From positions 3,016,643-3,080,642 of the forward strand of contig NZ_CP133261.1 in assembly GCF_030931715.1 (NCBI RefSeq): a stretch of 64,000 nucleotides of DNA, in the 5' to 3' direction. Below are positions 27,575 to 37,253 of the stretch, one piece after another (position 1 is the first letter of the stretch; every line of letters begins with the position of its first letter). The position numbers and the translations under genes were made by a program. This DNA comes from Tissierella sp. MB52-C2 (GTDB taxonomy: Bacteria; Bacillota; Clostridia; Tissierellales; Tissierellaceae). The notes under the pieces were generated by a model. The model worked only from the letters and a program-made list of their open reading frames with translations, did no database searches and had not been told where the DNA came from.

Positions 27575-29020
27575 ATGCTTTTTAATTCTTTACAATACTT
27601 AATATTTTTCCCCTTAGTAGTAGGTGGATATTTTTTGATTCCATATAGGTTTAGATGGGTTCTACTACTTATGGCTAGTTATTATTTCTATATGGCATGG
27701 AAACCAGTTTATATTGTCCTTATTGTAATCTCTACATTAATTAATTATTTTGCAGGATTAGTGATGGGAAAAACAGAAGATCAGAAAAAACGAAAGAAAT
27801 ACCTTATACTCTCTCTAGTATCTAACCTGTCTTTGTTGTTCCTATTTAAGTATTTTAATTTCTTTAATGCTTCAGCTAAAACTGTATTGGAATATTTAAA
27901 TATTCCTTTCTATCTTCCACAATTTAAGCTATTGCTACCTATGGGTATATCATTTTATACATTCCAAACAATGAGTTATTCCATTGATGTGTACAGGGGT
28001 GTCATAGAACCAGAAAAACATCTTGGAATATTTGCATTATATGTGACATTCTTTCCACAATTAGTAGCAGGACCTATTGAAAGATCAGAAAACTTGTTGC
28101 CTCAGTTTAGAGAAAAGCATGACTTTGATTATGATTTAGTTACCAATGGTCTAAAGCTTATAGCTTGGGGATTATTTAAAAAAGTAGTTATAGCTGATAG
28201 AACAGCTATATTAGTCAATACAGTATATAATAATGTCCATGACTACACAGGATTTCCACTTATATTTGCTACCCTATTATTTGCGTTTCAAATATACTGT
28301 GACTTCTCAGGATATTCAGATATAGCCATTGGTTCAGCACAAGCCATGGGATATAGATTGATGGAAAACTTTAGAAGACCTTACTTTTCAAAGTCCATAT
28401 CGGAATTTTGGAGAAGATGGCATATATCACTATCTACTTGGTTTAAGGATTATATCTATATACCACTAGGTGGAAATAGAGTATCTAAATGGAGATGGCA
28501 GCTAAATTTACTTGTTGTATTTTTAGTATCAGGACTATGGCATGGAGCTAGCTGGACCTTTGTTGCCTGGGGAGCAATCCATGGATTTTATCAGATGTTT
28601 TCCATATGGACATCTAATATAAGAAAGAGAATAGTAAAATTAACTGGATTAAATAAGATTCCTTTAATACACAAGATTTTACAAATAATTATAACATTTA
28701 TATTAATATGTTTCGGATGGATATTCTTTAGAGCAAATAGTATGTCAGATGCAATCTATGTTATAAAAAATATGTTTACAGATATAGGTAATTCAGTACC
28801 AATAGATCAATTAGGATTAGATAGTTTCCAACTTAATGTAGCCTTTTTATCCATAGGACTAATGGAATTAGTTCATTTAATACAAGAAAAGAAAAGTGTT
28901 AGAGAAATCATATCTACTAAGCCAATTTGGATAAGATGGACCTTATACTATGTCTTAGTATTATGGATAATCCTTCTAGGCAGCTTTGGTTCTCAGGAAT
29001 TTATCTATTTCCAATTTTAG
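27575..29020 (+). CDS. MBOAT-family O-acyltransferase (AlgI-like)
   Basis: A polytopic membrane acyltransferase of about 481 residues that moves acyl (usually acetyl) groups to extracytoplasmic polymers. It has around ten membrane helices. Family motifs: PMGISFYTFQTMSYSIDVYRG, FFPQLVAGPIERSENLLPQF, CDFSGYSDIAIGSAQAMGYRLMENFRRPY, FWRRWHISLSTWFKDYIYIPLGG and the catalytic histidine in SGLWHGASWTFVAWGAIHG. ATG at 27575 is chosen (AGGTGA 6 nt upstream, promoter position). Paired with the SGNH-type gene 10 nt downstream, as in AlgI/AlgJ- or PatA/PatB-type systems. Confidence 0.93.
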   Translation: MLFNSLQYLIFFPLVVGGYFLIPYRFRWVLLLMASYYFYMAWKPVYIVLIVISTLINYFAGLVMGKTEDQKKRKKYLILSLVSNLSLLFLFKYFNFFNASAKTVLEYLNIPFYLPQFKLLLPMGISFYTFQTMSYSIDVYRGVIEPEKHLGIFALYVTFFPQLVAGPIERSENLLPQFREKHDFDYDLVTNGLKLIAWGLFKKVVIADRTAILVNTVYNNVHDYTGFPLIFATLLFAFQIYCDFSGYSDIAIGSAQAMGYRLMENFRRPYFSKSISEFWRRWHISLSTWFKDYIYIPLGGNRVSKWRWQLNLLVVFLVSGLWHGASWTFVAWGAIHGFYQMFSIWTSNIRKRIVKLTGLNKIPLIHKILQIIITFILICFGWIFFRANSMSDAIYVIKNMFTDIGNSVPIDQLGLDSFQLNVAFLSIGLMELVHLIQEKKSVREIISTKPIWIRWTLYYVLVLWIILLGSFGSQEFIYFQF

Positions 29021-29030
29021 AGGTGATTAG

Positions 29031-29951
29031 ATGCTTCGATTTATAAAGAAAAGTATAGTATTTTTACTAGTCCTTTCTATAATGGTGGGATATGTAAATG
29101 CTAGATATAAACAAACAAATATATATAAGTCTATAAATGGAACAGACAAGTTTTATTATGTTCCACAAAATATAGACATAGGTAACCTTGGTACATCTCA
29201 TGCCCAGTATGCCTTTGTATATGAGGACTTAGACCTAGTAGGCTTTAACTTTGCCCTACCTGCCCAGAGAGTTTACTATGATGAAAAGATTTTTGAAAAA
29301 TATATAGAAAACTTTAAAGAAGGTTCTACAGTTATTATTCCCATATCCTATATATCCTTTTATTTAGGATATGATAATGAAAACTTTGAAGATTTTAATA
29401 AAATGTATTATCCATTTTTAAGTATTAAAGATATTAAGAAACCAAAGCTTAACGAATACTTAAAATATAAGGCATTACCTATAATTACAGCAGAATCAAA
29501 TATTAAATATGCCTTTATAAAGGAAGAAAAGGCATATGAACCAAAACCAACCTATAGAGTCTCTACAATGCCTATAGATAAGATGAAAGAAGAAAGCAAT
29601 GACACTGCTGGAAGGCATTTAGAGTTTATAGAAGAAGGTAGAAAAGACAAAGATAAATTTGTAGCCATTGTAGATGATATATTAGCTACAGCCATAAAAA
29701 ATAATATAAAACCAGTAATTACAACTACACCCTTTACTATATACTATAATGAACATTTTTCAGAGGATTTCTATAAGGAATTTGAAGAAACAATAGATAA
29801 ATTACTAGAGAAATATCCAGATGTAAAATACCTAGACTATTCCCATGACCCTAGGTTTGAAAATAGTCCAGAATATTTCTTTGACTCAAGCCATTTAAAT
29901 TTAGAGGGTGGTAAGTTGTTTACAAAGATTATCCTTGAGGATATTAGATAA
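29031..29951 (+). CDS. SGNH-like partner of the MBOAT acyltransferase
   Basis: A 306-residue protein with one N-terminal membrane anchor (about 5-23) and an extracytoplasmic SGNH-hydrolase-like domain. A GTSH nucleophile-type motif is seen (IDIGNLGTSHAQYAF, in place of GDSH), and the C-terminal block DSSHLNLEGGKLF fits the Asp-X-X-His catalytic pair. Members of this group transfer the acyl group delivered by the MBOAT partner. RBS GAGGTGA. Ends with a terminator. Confidence 0.8.
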   Translation: MLRFIKKSIVFLLVLSIMVGYVNARYKQTNIYKSINGTDKFYYVPQNIDIGNLGTSHAQYAFVYEDLDLVGFNFALPAQRVYYDEKIFEKYIENFKEGSTVIIPISYISFYLGYDNENFEDFNKMYYPFLSIKDIKKPKLNEYLKYKALPIITAESNIKYAFIKEEKAYEPKPTYRVSTMPIDKMKEESNDTAGRHLEFIEEGRKDKDKFVAIVDDILATAIKNNIKPVITTTPFTIYYNEHFSEDFYKEFEETIDKLLEKYPDVKYLDYSHDPRFENSPEYFFDSSHLNLEGGKLFTKIILEDIR

Positions 29952-29973
29952 TTTATGTAATTAATACAAACCG

Positions 29974-30008
29974 AAGGCTTAGGAACAGATAGGTTCCTAA
30001 GCCTTTTA
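29974..30008 (+). terminator. Terminator of the MBOAT/SGNH operon
   Basis: Perfect stem AAGGCTTAGGAAC / GTTCCTAAGCCTT with a 6-nt loop and following T-run; convergent with the AlbA_2 gene. Confidence 0.88.
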
Positions 30009-30042
30009 TATTGCAAGATTTATATATTTTTTTAAATATTAC

Positions 30043-31209
30043 TTAATCTGGTCTATATATGGTTAGTACAAATTCTTCTCCTATTTCTTTTAACTCTGGT
30101 TCCCTTGCGCCAAGATTCTTCATGTTCTTTATAATCATTGGTATACCTCTACCTAATTGGTCAATATATCTTAGATTTTCCATATATTTTACTAAGAATG
30201 GATTTCTAGAATAGGATACTCCTATTTTCATCTTATCAATTGTAACAGTATTAGGTAATTTACCTGGACTATGAAACTCTATTCTATCTGAAAACATCAA
30301 TACTCTTATTTTAGAACCAATTATACTGTAATTTCTGTGCACAACTGCATTAACTAAAGCTTCTCTAAGTACTAGAATTGGATATATTTCTTTTTCTTCT
30401 CTTACTGCACCTACAATAGTCGAAGGCGTTTTTATATTATTTTTTATTATTACTAAAGCTTGTTCTACTATATCTGGTAAATTTCCTACTATTTGTTTTT
30501 TATCTATTAGTTCTTCTGCTATGTCATTTCCTCTAAAATGTGCAAAACTAATACCACTTTGTGGTAGCTTATCTTCTACTCTTCTACCGAATATAAGTAA
30601 TCCACCAACTGTGCATTCTTTAGTATTTATTCCTTCTTTTAATATATCTGCATTTACAAGAATTCTATCTACAGCTTCCTCAGTTTCTTCATATAAGTCA
30701 AACATATTATATTTTAAAAAATAATCTCTTATTAAATCCATGCTAATATCTTTTTTGGTAGTACCTTCAACCGGTGATATATCAAAATGTACTGCTCCAC
30801 TAGCTTGAAATAGTCGCATTAATTCTTCTCTTGAAGCGATTCTCTTAGTTGTACCTACTCTAATATAATATTTGTTATCAACAGTATAATATGGTTTATT
30901 GATTCCCTTTGGAATTGTAAGAGCAACAACTTTCAATCCATTTATACTTATTTCTTTATATATTGGAATTATATTTGGTATACAGTTATTTCTACAAATA
31001 TTCATTATTTTTTCTTCTATATCTTCAGTCAAAACACCTTTTATTATTCCATCATCTGATACACCAATTATTATTGTGCCACCTTCCATATTTGCAAATG
31101 AAACAATTTCTCCAGCGAGATCATTAGATTTTATTTTCTCCTCTTTGAATTCTATATAGGGATTTTCGCCTTTACTTATTATATCTATTAAATCTTGTTG
31201 GCTTAACAT
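30043..31209 (-). CDS. AlbA_2/Schlafen-type ATP-binding transcriptional regulator
   Basis: A 388-residue protein of the putative transcriptional regulator group with an N-terminal AlbA_2 domain (about 10-125, YIEFKEEKIKSNDLAGEIVSFANMEGGTIIIGVSDDG) and a C-terminal ATPase-like/winged region (about 260-385, LREALVNAVVHRNYSIIGSKIRVLMF and QLGRGIPMIIKNM). ATG at 31209 is chosen because AAGGGG lies 7 nt upstream; the frame runs six codons further to a TTG without a good RBS. Single gene, no obvious partner. Function in this context unknown. Confidence 0.8.
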   Translation of the reverse strand: MLSQQDLIDIISKGENPYIEFKEEKIKSNDLAGEIVSFANMEGGTIIIGVSDDGIIKGVLTEDIEEKIMNICRNNCIPNIIPIYKEISINGLKVVALTIPKGINKPYYTVDNKYYIRVGTTKRIASREELMRLFQASGAVHFDISPVEGTTKKDISMDLIRDYFLKYNMFDLYEETEEAVDRILVNADILKEGINTKECTVGGLLIFGRRVEDKLPQSGISFAHFRGNDIAEELIDKKQIVGNLPDIVEQALVIIKNNIKTPSTIVGAVREEKEIYPILVLREALVNAVVHRNYSIIGSKIRVLMFSDRIEFHSPGKLPNTVTIDKMKIGVSYSRNPFLVKYMENLRYIDQLGRGIPMIIKNMKNLGAREPELKEIGEEFVLTIYRPD

Positions 31210-31420
31210 TTCATCGCCCCTTCTCAACTTTTTATTTATATATATTATATCACTAAATTAAATTTTTTAGTAATTCTTTCAAGTATAATCTCCTCTATAC
31301 TTGAAAGTTCAAACTAATATAATTAGGTAATTTATGTAATTTTCCTTCCTTTTATTGAATATAAAGTTAAAAAATGATATTATTATAGTAAGACACTATA
31401 TTAAATTAGGAGGGAGATTA

Positions 31421-32419
31421 ATGTTTAGAAACAAAAAAACACAAAAGATCGTTTTAAGTACTTTGTTAGTATTTACGTTATTGAGTACAGTGGCTTTTGC
31501 AGCTAGTGGAGTATTTGATAAAAAGATTACTGCTACTCATGGTCGAATCAAATTAAGTTACCAAGGTGAAGATATTACTAAAGCAGTTGAAGAAAAGTAT
31601 GGTACTCCAGCTTTTACTGTAAAAGAATATGATGGCAGAGCTTATGTGCCTGTTAGAGCTTTAGCTGATATTATGGGAGTAAGTGTTACATATGATAACT
31701 CAACTCATACAGCAAACTTTGTAGACTCTGAAAAGCTGGTAATGCAAAAACAACTTGAGTTAAAAGATCAAGAAATAGCAGCATTACAAGCAGAAAACAA
31801 CAAGTTAAAAAATCAATCTAAAGAAGAAGAAAAAAAGGAAACTAAAACTGATATTAAAGAATTAGAAAAGAAACTAAATAAAGATTACGGAGTAGTAGAT
31901 GATGTTAATTTTGATATATCTTTAAAAGAAACTAGCAGTAGAATTACAGCTACTATAACTATAGATACTAGAGATTACTATGAAAGCAATGCTTGGAGAA
32001 AAATGAGAGTAGCTGACAAAAAATCCTTAATGGAAGATATAGCTGAAGACATTAGCAAAGTATTTAAGAACCATAAGGTAGAAGGTAGTATCTACGATAA
32101 TTATCAAAGATATACATTATATACCTTTACTACGAATAACAATGGTAAAGTTTCAGTTAGTGATAGGGATTATGGCTATGACTCTGACTATGGTTATGGG
32201 GACTATAGAGATGTAGAACGATATTTACAAGAGGACTTAGATTATGCAGGTTTCCGTAATGCAACCGTAAGAGCTAGTAACGAAAGTAGTTCAACTGTAT
32301 ATGTTAGAATCACTCTTGGTTATAGTCCTAGTAGTGAGGATAGACGTGATATAAGTGATATAATATCTAGAATTGAAAGAGAACTAAATATCCGTATTGA
32401 TGCTGATATATCTTATTAA
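31421..32419 (+). CDS. Secreted stalk-domain (copper amine oxidase N-like) protein
   Basis: A 332-residue exported protein. Signal peptide about 1-28 (ending AFAA). A stalk domain of the copper-amine-oxidase N-terminal type (about 35-105: GRAYVPVRALADIMGVSVTYDNSTHTANF) is followed by a short coiled coil (about 110-150) and a C-terminal region with no recognised fold that contains YDSDYGYGDY-type repeats. Such stalk domains occur on clostridial surface proteins; no enzyme domain is present. ATG at 31421 has TAGGAGGGAG just upstream. Confidence 0.8.
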   Translation: MFRNKKTQKIVLSTLLVFTLLSTVAFAASGVFDKKITATHGRIKLSYQGEDITKAVEEKYGTPAFTVKEYDGRAYVPVRALADIMGVSVTYDNSTHTANFVDSEKLVMQKQLELKDQEIAALQAENNKLKNQSKEEEKKETKTDIKELEKKLNKDYGVVDDVNFDISLKETSSRITATITIDTRDYYESNAWRKMRVADKKSLMEDIAEDISKVFKNHKVEGSIYDNYQRYTLYTFTTNNNGKVSVSDRDYGYDSDYGYGDYRDVERYLQEDLDYAGFRNATVRASNESSSTVYVRITLGYSPSSEDRRDISDIISRIERELNIRIDADISY

Positions 32420-32476
32420 AAAGTCGGTCTGACAGGAAATATATAGATAATTTATAAAAGTGAATAAAATAAATTT

Positions 32477-32503
32477 CAGCGACCATTTTGGTCGCTGTTT
32501 TTA
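32477..32503. terminator. Terminator after the stalk-domain gene
   Basis: Perfect 9-bp stem CAGCGACCA / TGGTCGCTG, TTT loop, T-run on the plus strand; 60 nt after the stop. Confidence 0.88.
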
Positions 32504-32525
32504 TATGGATGATAGGAATCATCAA

Positions 32526-34406
32526 CTATATTTCAGACTTAGCCAATTTCTTATCATCATTATGATTTTCTTCATTATTCTCCCTATAGTTAGGCACTAT
32601 TGTTTTAACATAATTTTTTATATCTTCATCTGTGCCTATCTTTATAATTCTATTAGCTGATTCCAATAGCCTTAAGAGCAATTTGTAGTCGGTAAAGGTT
32701 GGTTTCCCTATAAATATCTTATCGTGCTTAGTGGCAGATAGTCCTTCCTCATCGAGCAGTAACTCTTCAAATAATTTCTCTCCAGGTCTAAGGCCTGTGA
32801 TCACAATAGGTATATCTACATCTGGCTCAAATCCAGATAGCCTAATAAGGTCTTTAGCTAAATCTATTATCCTTACAGGCTCTCCCATATCCAGTATAAA
32901 AATCTCACCACCATTGGCCATAGCCCCAGCCTGAATAACTAATTGTACTGCCTCTGGAATAGTCATAAAATATCTAATTACATCTTTATGAGTAACAGTA
33001 ACAGGTCCACCTTCAGCAATTTGCTTTTTAAATAAAGGAATTACACTGCCATTGCTACCTAATACATTACCAAATCTTACAGCTACAAAATCTGTCTTGC
33101 TAACACTATTCATAGATTGAATAATCATTTCGCACATTCTTTTACTAGCACCCATAATATTTGTAGGATTTACAGCCTTATCTGTTGATATCATAACAAA
33201 CTTGTCCACACCAGCTTTATCGGCAGCTTGGGCTAAATTTAATGTACCAAATACATTGTTTTTGATTGCTTCCTTTGGGCTATCTTCCATCAAAGGTACA
33301 TGCTTGTGGGCCGCAGCATGAAATACAACCTGTGGCTTCTCATTGTTCATCAATTCAACTATCCTATCCTTGTCTCTTATGGAAGCAATAACTGTCCTTA
33401 AATTTAAATCTTTATGCTTTCTTAGGAGTTCATTTTGTATATCATAAGCATTGTTTTCATATATATCTAGGATAACTAATTTCTTTGGACTAAAGTTTGC
33501 AATCTGCCTACAGAGTTCAGACCCAATAGAACCTCCTCCACCTGTTACTAATACAGTCTTGTTAGTTATGTAAGAGCTAATTTCCTTTAAATCAGTTTTT
33601 ATTTCTTCCCTACCTAAAAGATCTTCAATATCTACTTCTCTAATATTCTTGATACTAACCTTACCATCTATTAATTCAAACATACCAGGTACAATTTTTA
33701 GCTTAGCCTTTGTAGTCTTTGAAATTTCAACTATATCTCTTATTTCTTTCTTAGATGCAGAAGGCATAGCAATTATAATTTCATCAATTTTAAGCTTTTC
33801 AGCCACTGTTGGAATATCTATTCTTTTCCCAACTACTTGGACTCCATTTATCATCTGCCCCTGTTTCTTTTCACTATCATCAATAATGGCAACTGGTTTA
33901 CTGTTTAGCTGAGTATGATTCTTGTATTCCCTAATAACCATAGCTCCAGCATCTCCCCCACCAATTATCATTATTTTCTTTTGATTATCTCTATTAAGTA
34001 TTCCACCACCAATGCTATTTACTGCTCTGGAACTAAATCTAATTCCTCCTATGAGAACCATATCAAGTAAAGTTGCTAATATGTAAATACTTCTAGGCAA
34101 ATTAGATTGCATAATAAACATATAGCTAAGTATGGCAGCATTAGATACTATGCTAGCTACTACAATATTTATCAATTCCTCAATACTAGCATATTTCCAT
34201 ACAGATTTATATAATTTGAAATATAGAAATATAACTAGTTTAATTACTGTAATATAAATAAAATGCTCCTTATATTTTGTAAAATATTCTAGGAACTGAG
34301 TCCCTACTATATCTCCTTCAAATCTAATATATAAAGATAAGATATATGATATGTTTATAAGTATAGTGTCTAGAATAAATAATATGAAAGATCTTTTTTT
34401 TCCCAT
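32526..34406 (-). CDS. Membrane UDP-sugar 4,6-dehydratase (PglF/CapD/FlaA1-like)
   Basis: A 626-residue polysaccharide biosynthesis enzyme. Four N-terminal membrane helices (about 1-130), then a CoA-binding-like Rossmann region (about 140-270) and the SDR domain (about 285-560) with TGGGGSIGSELCRQ and the active-site STDKAVNPTNIMGASKRMCE (the PglF/CapD variant). It should convert UDP-GlcNAc to a 4-keto-6-deoxy sugar, the first step to bacillosamine. ATG at 34406 (AAAAGGGG) gives the usual family N-terminus; an ATG at 34481 with an AGGAG 6 nt upstream would add 25 residues. It is transcribed separately from the main operon, after a terminator. Confidence 0.88.
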   Translation of the reverse strand: MGKKRSFILFILDTILINISYILSLYIRFEGDIVGTQFLEYFTKYKEHFIYITVIKLVIFLYFKLYKSVWKYASIEELINIVVASIVSNAAILSYMFIMQSNLPRSIYILATLLDMVLIGGIRFSSRAVNSIGGGILNRDNQKKIMIIGGGDAGAMVIREYKNHTQLNSKPVAIIDDSEKKQGQMINGVQVVGKRIDIPTVAEKLKIDEIIIAMPSASKKEIRDIVEISKTTKAKLKIVPGMFELIDGKVSIKNIREVDIEDLLGREEIKTDLKEISSYITNKTVLVTGGGGSIGSELCRQIANFSPKKLVILDIYENNAYDIQNELLRKHKDLNLRTVIASIRDKDRIVELMNNEKPQVVFHAAAHKHVPLMEDSPKEAIKNNVFGTLNLAQAADKAGVDKFVMISTDKAVNPTNIMGASKRMCEMIIQSMNSVSKTDFVAVRFGNVLGSNGSVIPLFKKQIAEGGPVTVTHKDVIRYFMTIPEAVQLVIQAGAMANGGEIFILDMGEPVRIIDLAKDLIRLSGFEPDVDIPIVITGLRPGEKLFEELLLDEEGLSATKHDKIFIGKPTFTDYKLLLRLLESANRIIKIGTDEDIKNYVKTIVPNYRENNEENHNDDKKLAKSEI

Positions 34407-34732
34407 AACGTTTCCCCTTTTTTGCAAAATATATATTGCTTCTTTTACTTTATTATAACAAAACTGGGATAATATTGCCATAACAAACTCCTATGTCTTT
34501 TCAACTATCCAGTAATGGAAAAGCATCGAACTTTCTAGCACCAATGCTTTCATATAGCTAGATCATTTGTTAAACCCCAACACTCTTTTACAGTTCCGCA
34601 GATAACAAGAATTGCCTCACCTATTTATTATTTGAAGTGAAAATTACTAAGATAAAAAACTGTAGTTATAGGAATCCTTTTTTCCTAACCACAGCTCTTT
34701 TATAGTAAACGTATTTATTCATAAACCTAGTT
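34407..34732. other. Long leader between VanZ gene and the dehydratase gene
   Basis: Contains the terminator at 34652-34698, then about 240 nt of leader on the minus strand with a hairpin GAAAGCAT...ATGCTTTTC (34512-34551 region) and unusually GC-containing conserved-looking stretches. No RNA family was recognised with confidence. A TATAAT at 34451-34456 (minus) could be a second promoter. Confidence 0.5.
34652..34698 (-). terminator. Terminator of the main polysaccharide operon
   Basis: Stem GCTGTGGTTAGGA paired with TCCTATAACTACAGT on the minus strand, followed by TTTTTTATC. It lies 35 nt after the VanZ stop and ends the leftward operon that begins near 50830. Confidence 0.85.
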
Positions 34733-35209
34733 TTACTTTTTTTCTTGCATAGTATTTTGGGCTGATTCTTTATTCTTATTTATCATCTTATATGCAATAA
34801 TTCCGGTGATAGATCCAGCACTATCAATAAATACATCCTTAACTTGCCCACCTCTTCCAGGAACAAATAGTTGATGTACCTCATCACTTATAGCATATAA
34901 TACACATACAAGTATTCCTAATCCTATACTCTTAAGCCCAGTTATACCACTACTTTTTAATCCATTTATCACCAATATTCCTAAGATCAGATATGCAAAA
35001 AAATGAGCATTCTTTCTTATAATATGATTAACTCGTCCTAAATTAAAATCCTTATCAGAATCTATCCTTTCTACTACTTCTATTAATTTTTCTGTTATTC
35101 CTGTACTTAATTTATTTGATTTCGCAACTGGTTGATGTGATAAATAAAATATCAAAGTCATCCACAATATTACCAGTAGCCAAGAAATCTTTTTTCTCGC
35201 ATTTATCAT
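34733..35209 (-). CDS. VanZ-family membrane protein
   Basis: A 158-residue protein with about four membrane helices and the VanZ-like pattern (FYLSHQP, NHIIRKNAHFFAYLILG, SDEVHQLFVPGRGGQVKDVFIDSAGSITG). Role unclear; members of this family accompany glycopeptide resistance or polysaccharide genes. ATG at 35209 has GGTGG upstream. It follows murJ by 24 nt and is the last gene of the operon. Confidence 0.85.
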   Translation of the reverse strand: MINARKKISWLLVILWMTLIFYLSHQPVAKSNKLSTGITEKLIEVVERIDSDKDFNLGRVNHIIRKNAHFFAYLILGILVINGLKSSGITGLKSIGLGILVCVLYAISDEVHQLFVPGRGGQVKDVFIDSAGSITGIIAYKMINKNKESAQNTMQEKK

Positions 35210-35233
35210 CTGTCCACCCACCAATCACATTAT

Positions 35234-36787
35234 CTAGAATAGTCTAAACCTTTCTCTAATCCTATCCACCATATCCCTTACCTCATCAATCCTAAATAAA
35301 TAACACAATACTCCATAGACTATCACTGCAAGCCCTACTGCAACTAATAATGACACTAAATTATATAATTTAGATGCTCCTAAAATACCATATAATACAT
35401 AATATACTATATATGCCACTAATCCCATTATTACAGAGGCTAGTCCAGTTTTGAGGAATGTTATCATATATTCCTTAGTACCTAATGAACCTATTTTCTT
35501 TTTTAAGCCATATAATAGCATAATAGTAGCTATTGTTATAGCTATACTTGTAGCCAATGCTAATCCTGCGTGAGCCATATATTTAACTAATATAAGGTTT
35601 AAAACTATATTAAATCCTACAGAAATAGCACCATTAATCATTGGAGTTTTTGTATCTTGTAAGGAATAGTATACCCTAGTTACAAGTAACCTCAATGCTG
35701 AAGCCACAAGTCCTATGGAATAAAATATAAGGGCCTGTGAAGTCATTAAAGTAGCTGTAGCATCAAATTCTCCTCTTTGAAAAGCAATTTCAACTATTGG
35801 TTTAGCTAATACAATCATTCCTACTGTGGCAGGTACGGTAATTAATAATATAAGATTAATCCCATAACCCATGGTACTTTTAACCCCATCTATATTCTCA
35901 TTATTGGCCTCCTTGGACAGTACTGGAAATATTACAGTAGTTATAGCTGATATAAATACACCTAGCACAAGTCCGTTTAGCTTATTGGCATAGTTTAGGG
36001 CTGATATACTGCCTAAAACTAGACTAGATGCTAATGTTCTATCAACTATAGCATTTAAGTCATTGATGGCTACACCTATTAATATTGGTAAACTAAGATA
36101 TAGGGCTTTCCTTATATATTTATCTTTTATATCAAATATAAATTTATACCTAAATCCAGATGCTCTAGCCTCTGGAATCTGCACTAACAGTTGCGAAAAC
36201 ACAGCAACTACTCGAGTAACCATTAATCCCTTTATTCCAAATATGGAAGATAAGAATAAAAGAAAAAATATATTTACAAAGTTGTATGGAAACCCTATAA
36301 TAGCAGTAGCATTAAATTTTTGCTCTGATTGAAGATATCCTGTCATTACACCTATAACTCCACTAAATAAAATCATGGGTAAACCTATTCTAGTTAATTT
36401 AACAGCTAAATCAAACTGTTCATCTTCAAAGCCAGAAGCTAATAATTTCACTAACATCGGAGTGCCTAATAAAGCTACTACTGTTAAGATTAAAGATACA
36501 AAAAATATAATATTAATCATATTATTTGTATGCTCTATCTTACCTTTTTTCCCCTCTTTAGATTCAACTTCTGAAATAACAGGAATGAATGTTGTATTTA
36601 TAGCATTTTGTAAAAATCCCCCTATAAGTGCAGAAGCGGATAAAGCAATAAAAAAGGTATCTGTTTCCATACCAGAACCAAACTTTGCTGCTATAAGAAC
36701 TTCTCGAATAAACCCTAGGAATTTACTTCCTAGGGAAAATATTATTATTATTAATGCAGATTTTGCTGTTTTATTTGATTTATTCAT
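35234..36787 (-). CDS. murJ: MurJ-type lipid-linked oligosaccharide flippase
   Basis: A 517-residue MOP-superfamily protein with about 14 membrane helices. It shows the MurJ/MVN opening (LGFIREVLIAAKFGSG), FIPVISE, and the second-half RGEFDATAT. MurJ flips lipid II; within this polysaccharide operon it may instead, or also, flip the undecaprenyl-linked repeat unit, since no other Wzx is seen. RBS AGGAG. The gene order with TagD upstream places it in the envelope assembly operon. Confidence 0.88.
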   Translation of the reverse strand: MNKSNKTAKSALIIIIFSLGSKFLGFIREVLIAAKFGSGMETDTFFIALSASALIGGFLQNAINTTFIPVISEVESKEGKKGKIEHTNNMINIIFFVSLILTVVALLGTPMLVKLLASGFEDEQFDLAVKLTRIGLPMILFSGVIGVMTGYLQSEQKFNATAIIGFPYNFVNIFFLLFLSSIFGIKGLMVTRVVAVFSQLLVQIPEARASGFRYKFIFDIKDKYIRKALYLSLPILIGVAINDLNAIVDRTLASSLVLGSISALNYANKLNGLVLGVFISAITTVIFPVLSKEANNENIDGVKSTMGYGINLILLITVPATVGMIVLAKPIVEIAFQRGEFDATATLMTSQALIFYSIGLVASALRLLVTRVYYSLQDTKTPMINGAISVGFNIVLNLILVKYMAHAGLALATSIAITIATIMLLYGLKKKIGSLGTKEYMITFLKTGLASVIMGLVAYIVYYVLYGILGASKLYNLVSLLVAVGLAVIVYGVLCYLFRIDEVRDMVDRIRERFRLF

Positions 36788-36822
36788 ACTTATACTCCTA
36801 CTTATTTATACTATGGTCTTTT

Positions 36823-37215
36823 TTATAAATTGTACCCTAACTCTTCCTTAATTTTTGTAGTAGATATTTCAGGAGTTCTAGATAAATATATTACTTCACA
36901 ATGATCTTTTAAAAAATCAAATTTTCCTTCCCAATCATCACCTATAACGAAAGTATCTACTTTAAATTCTACGATATCGTCTACTTTTTGGTCCCATGAG
37001 TTTTCTGGTATAACCAAATCAACATATCTTATTGACTCAACAAGTTTTTTTCTTTCTTCGTATGAAAAATAACACTTCTTACCTTTTATTTCATTAAATT
37101 CATTTGTAGATATAGCTACCATTAAGTAATCTCCTAATTCTTTTGCTCGTTTTAATAAGTTTATATGCCCATAATGTAATAAATCAAAAGTTCCATAAGT
37201 AATTATTTTCTTCAT
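36823..37215 (-). CDS. tagD: Glycerol-3-phosphate cytidylyltransferase
   Basis: A 130-residue enzyme making CDP-glycerol from CTP and glycerol 3-phosphate. The sequence follows TagD closely: TYGTFDLLHYGHINLLKRAKELGDYL (HxGH motif as HYGH), RYVDLVIPE, GDDWEGKFDFLKD and RTPEISTTKIKEE. ATG at 37215 matches the family start; a GTG three codons earlier is the alternative. It is followed in the operon by murJ and preceded by a CDP-glycerol-type transferase, together suggesting glycerol phosphate is added to a surface polymer. Confidence 0.93.
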   Translation of the reverse strand: MKKIITYGTFDLLHYGHINLLKRAKELGDYLMVAISTNEFNEIKGKKCYFSYEERKKLVESIRYVDLVIPENSWDQKVDDIVEFKVDTFVIGDDWEGKFDFLKDHCEVIYLSRTPEISTTKIKEELGYNL

Positions 37216-37253
37216 TGCCTCCACCTCTATTCAGATTAAAATTTCCAATTAAA

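Noticed and set aside
34560-34651. M-box (magnesium) riboswitch
   Set aside because: Only AGGTGAGGC and a few short segments match; the conserved GCTGCTGCCC and GACGCCAATGGG parts are missing, and the downstream gene is not a metal transporter.
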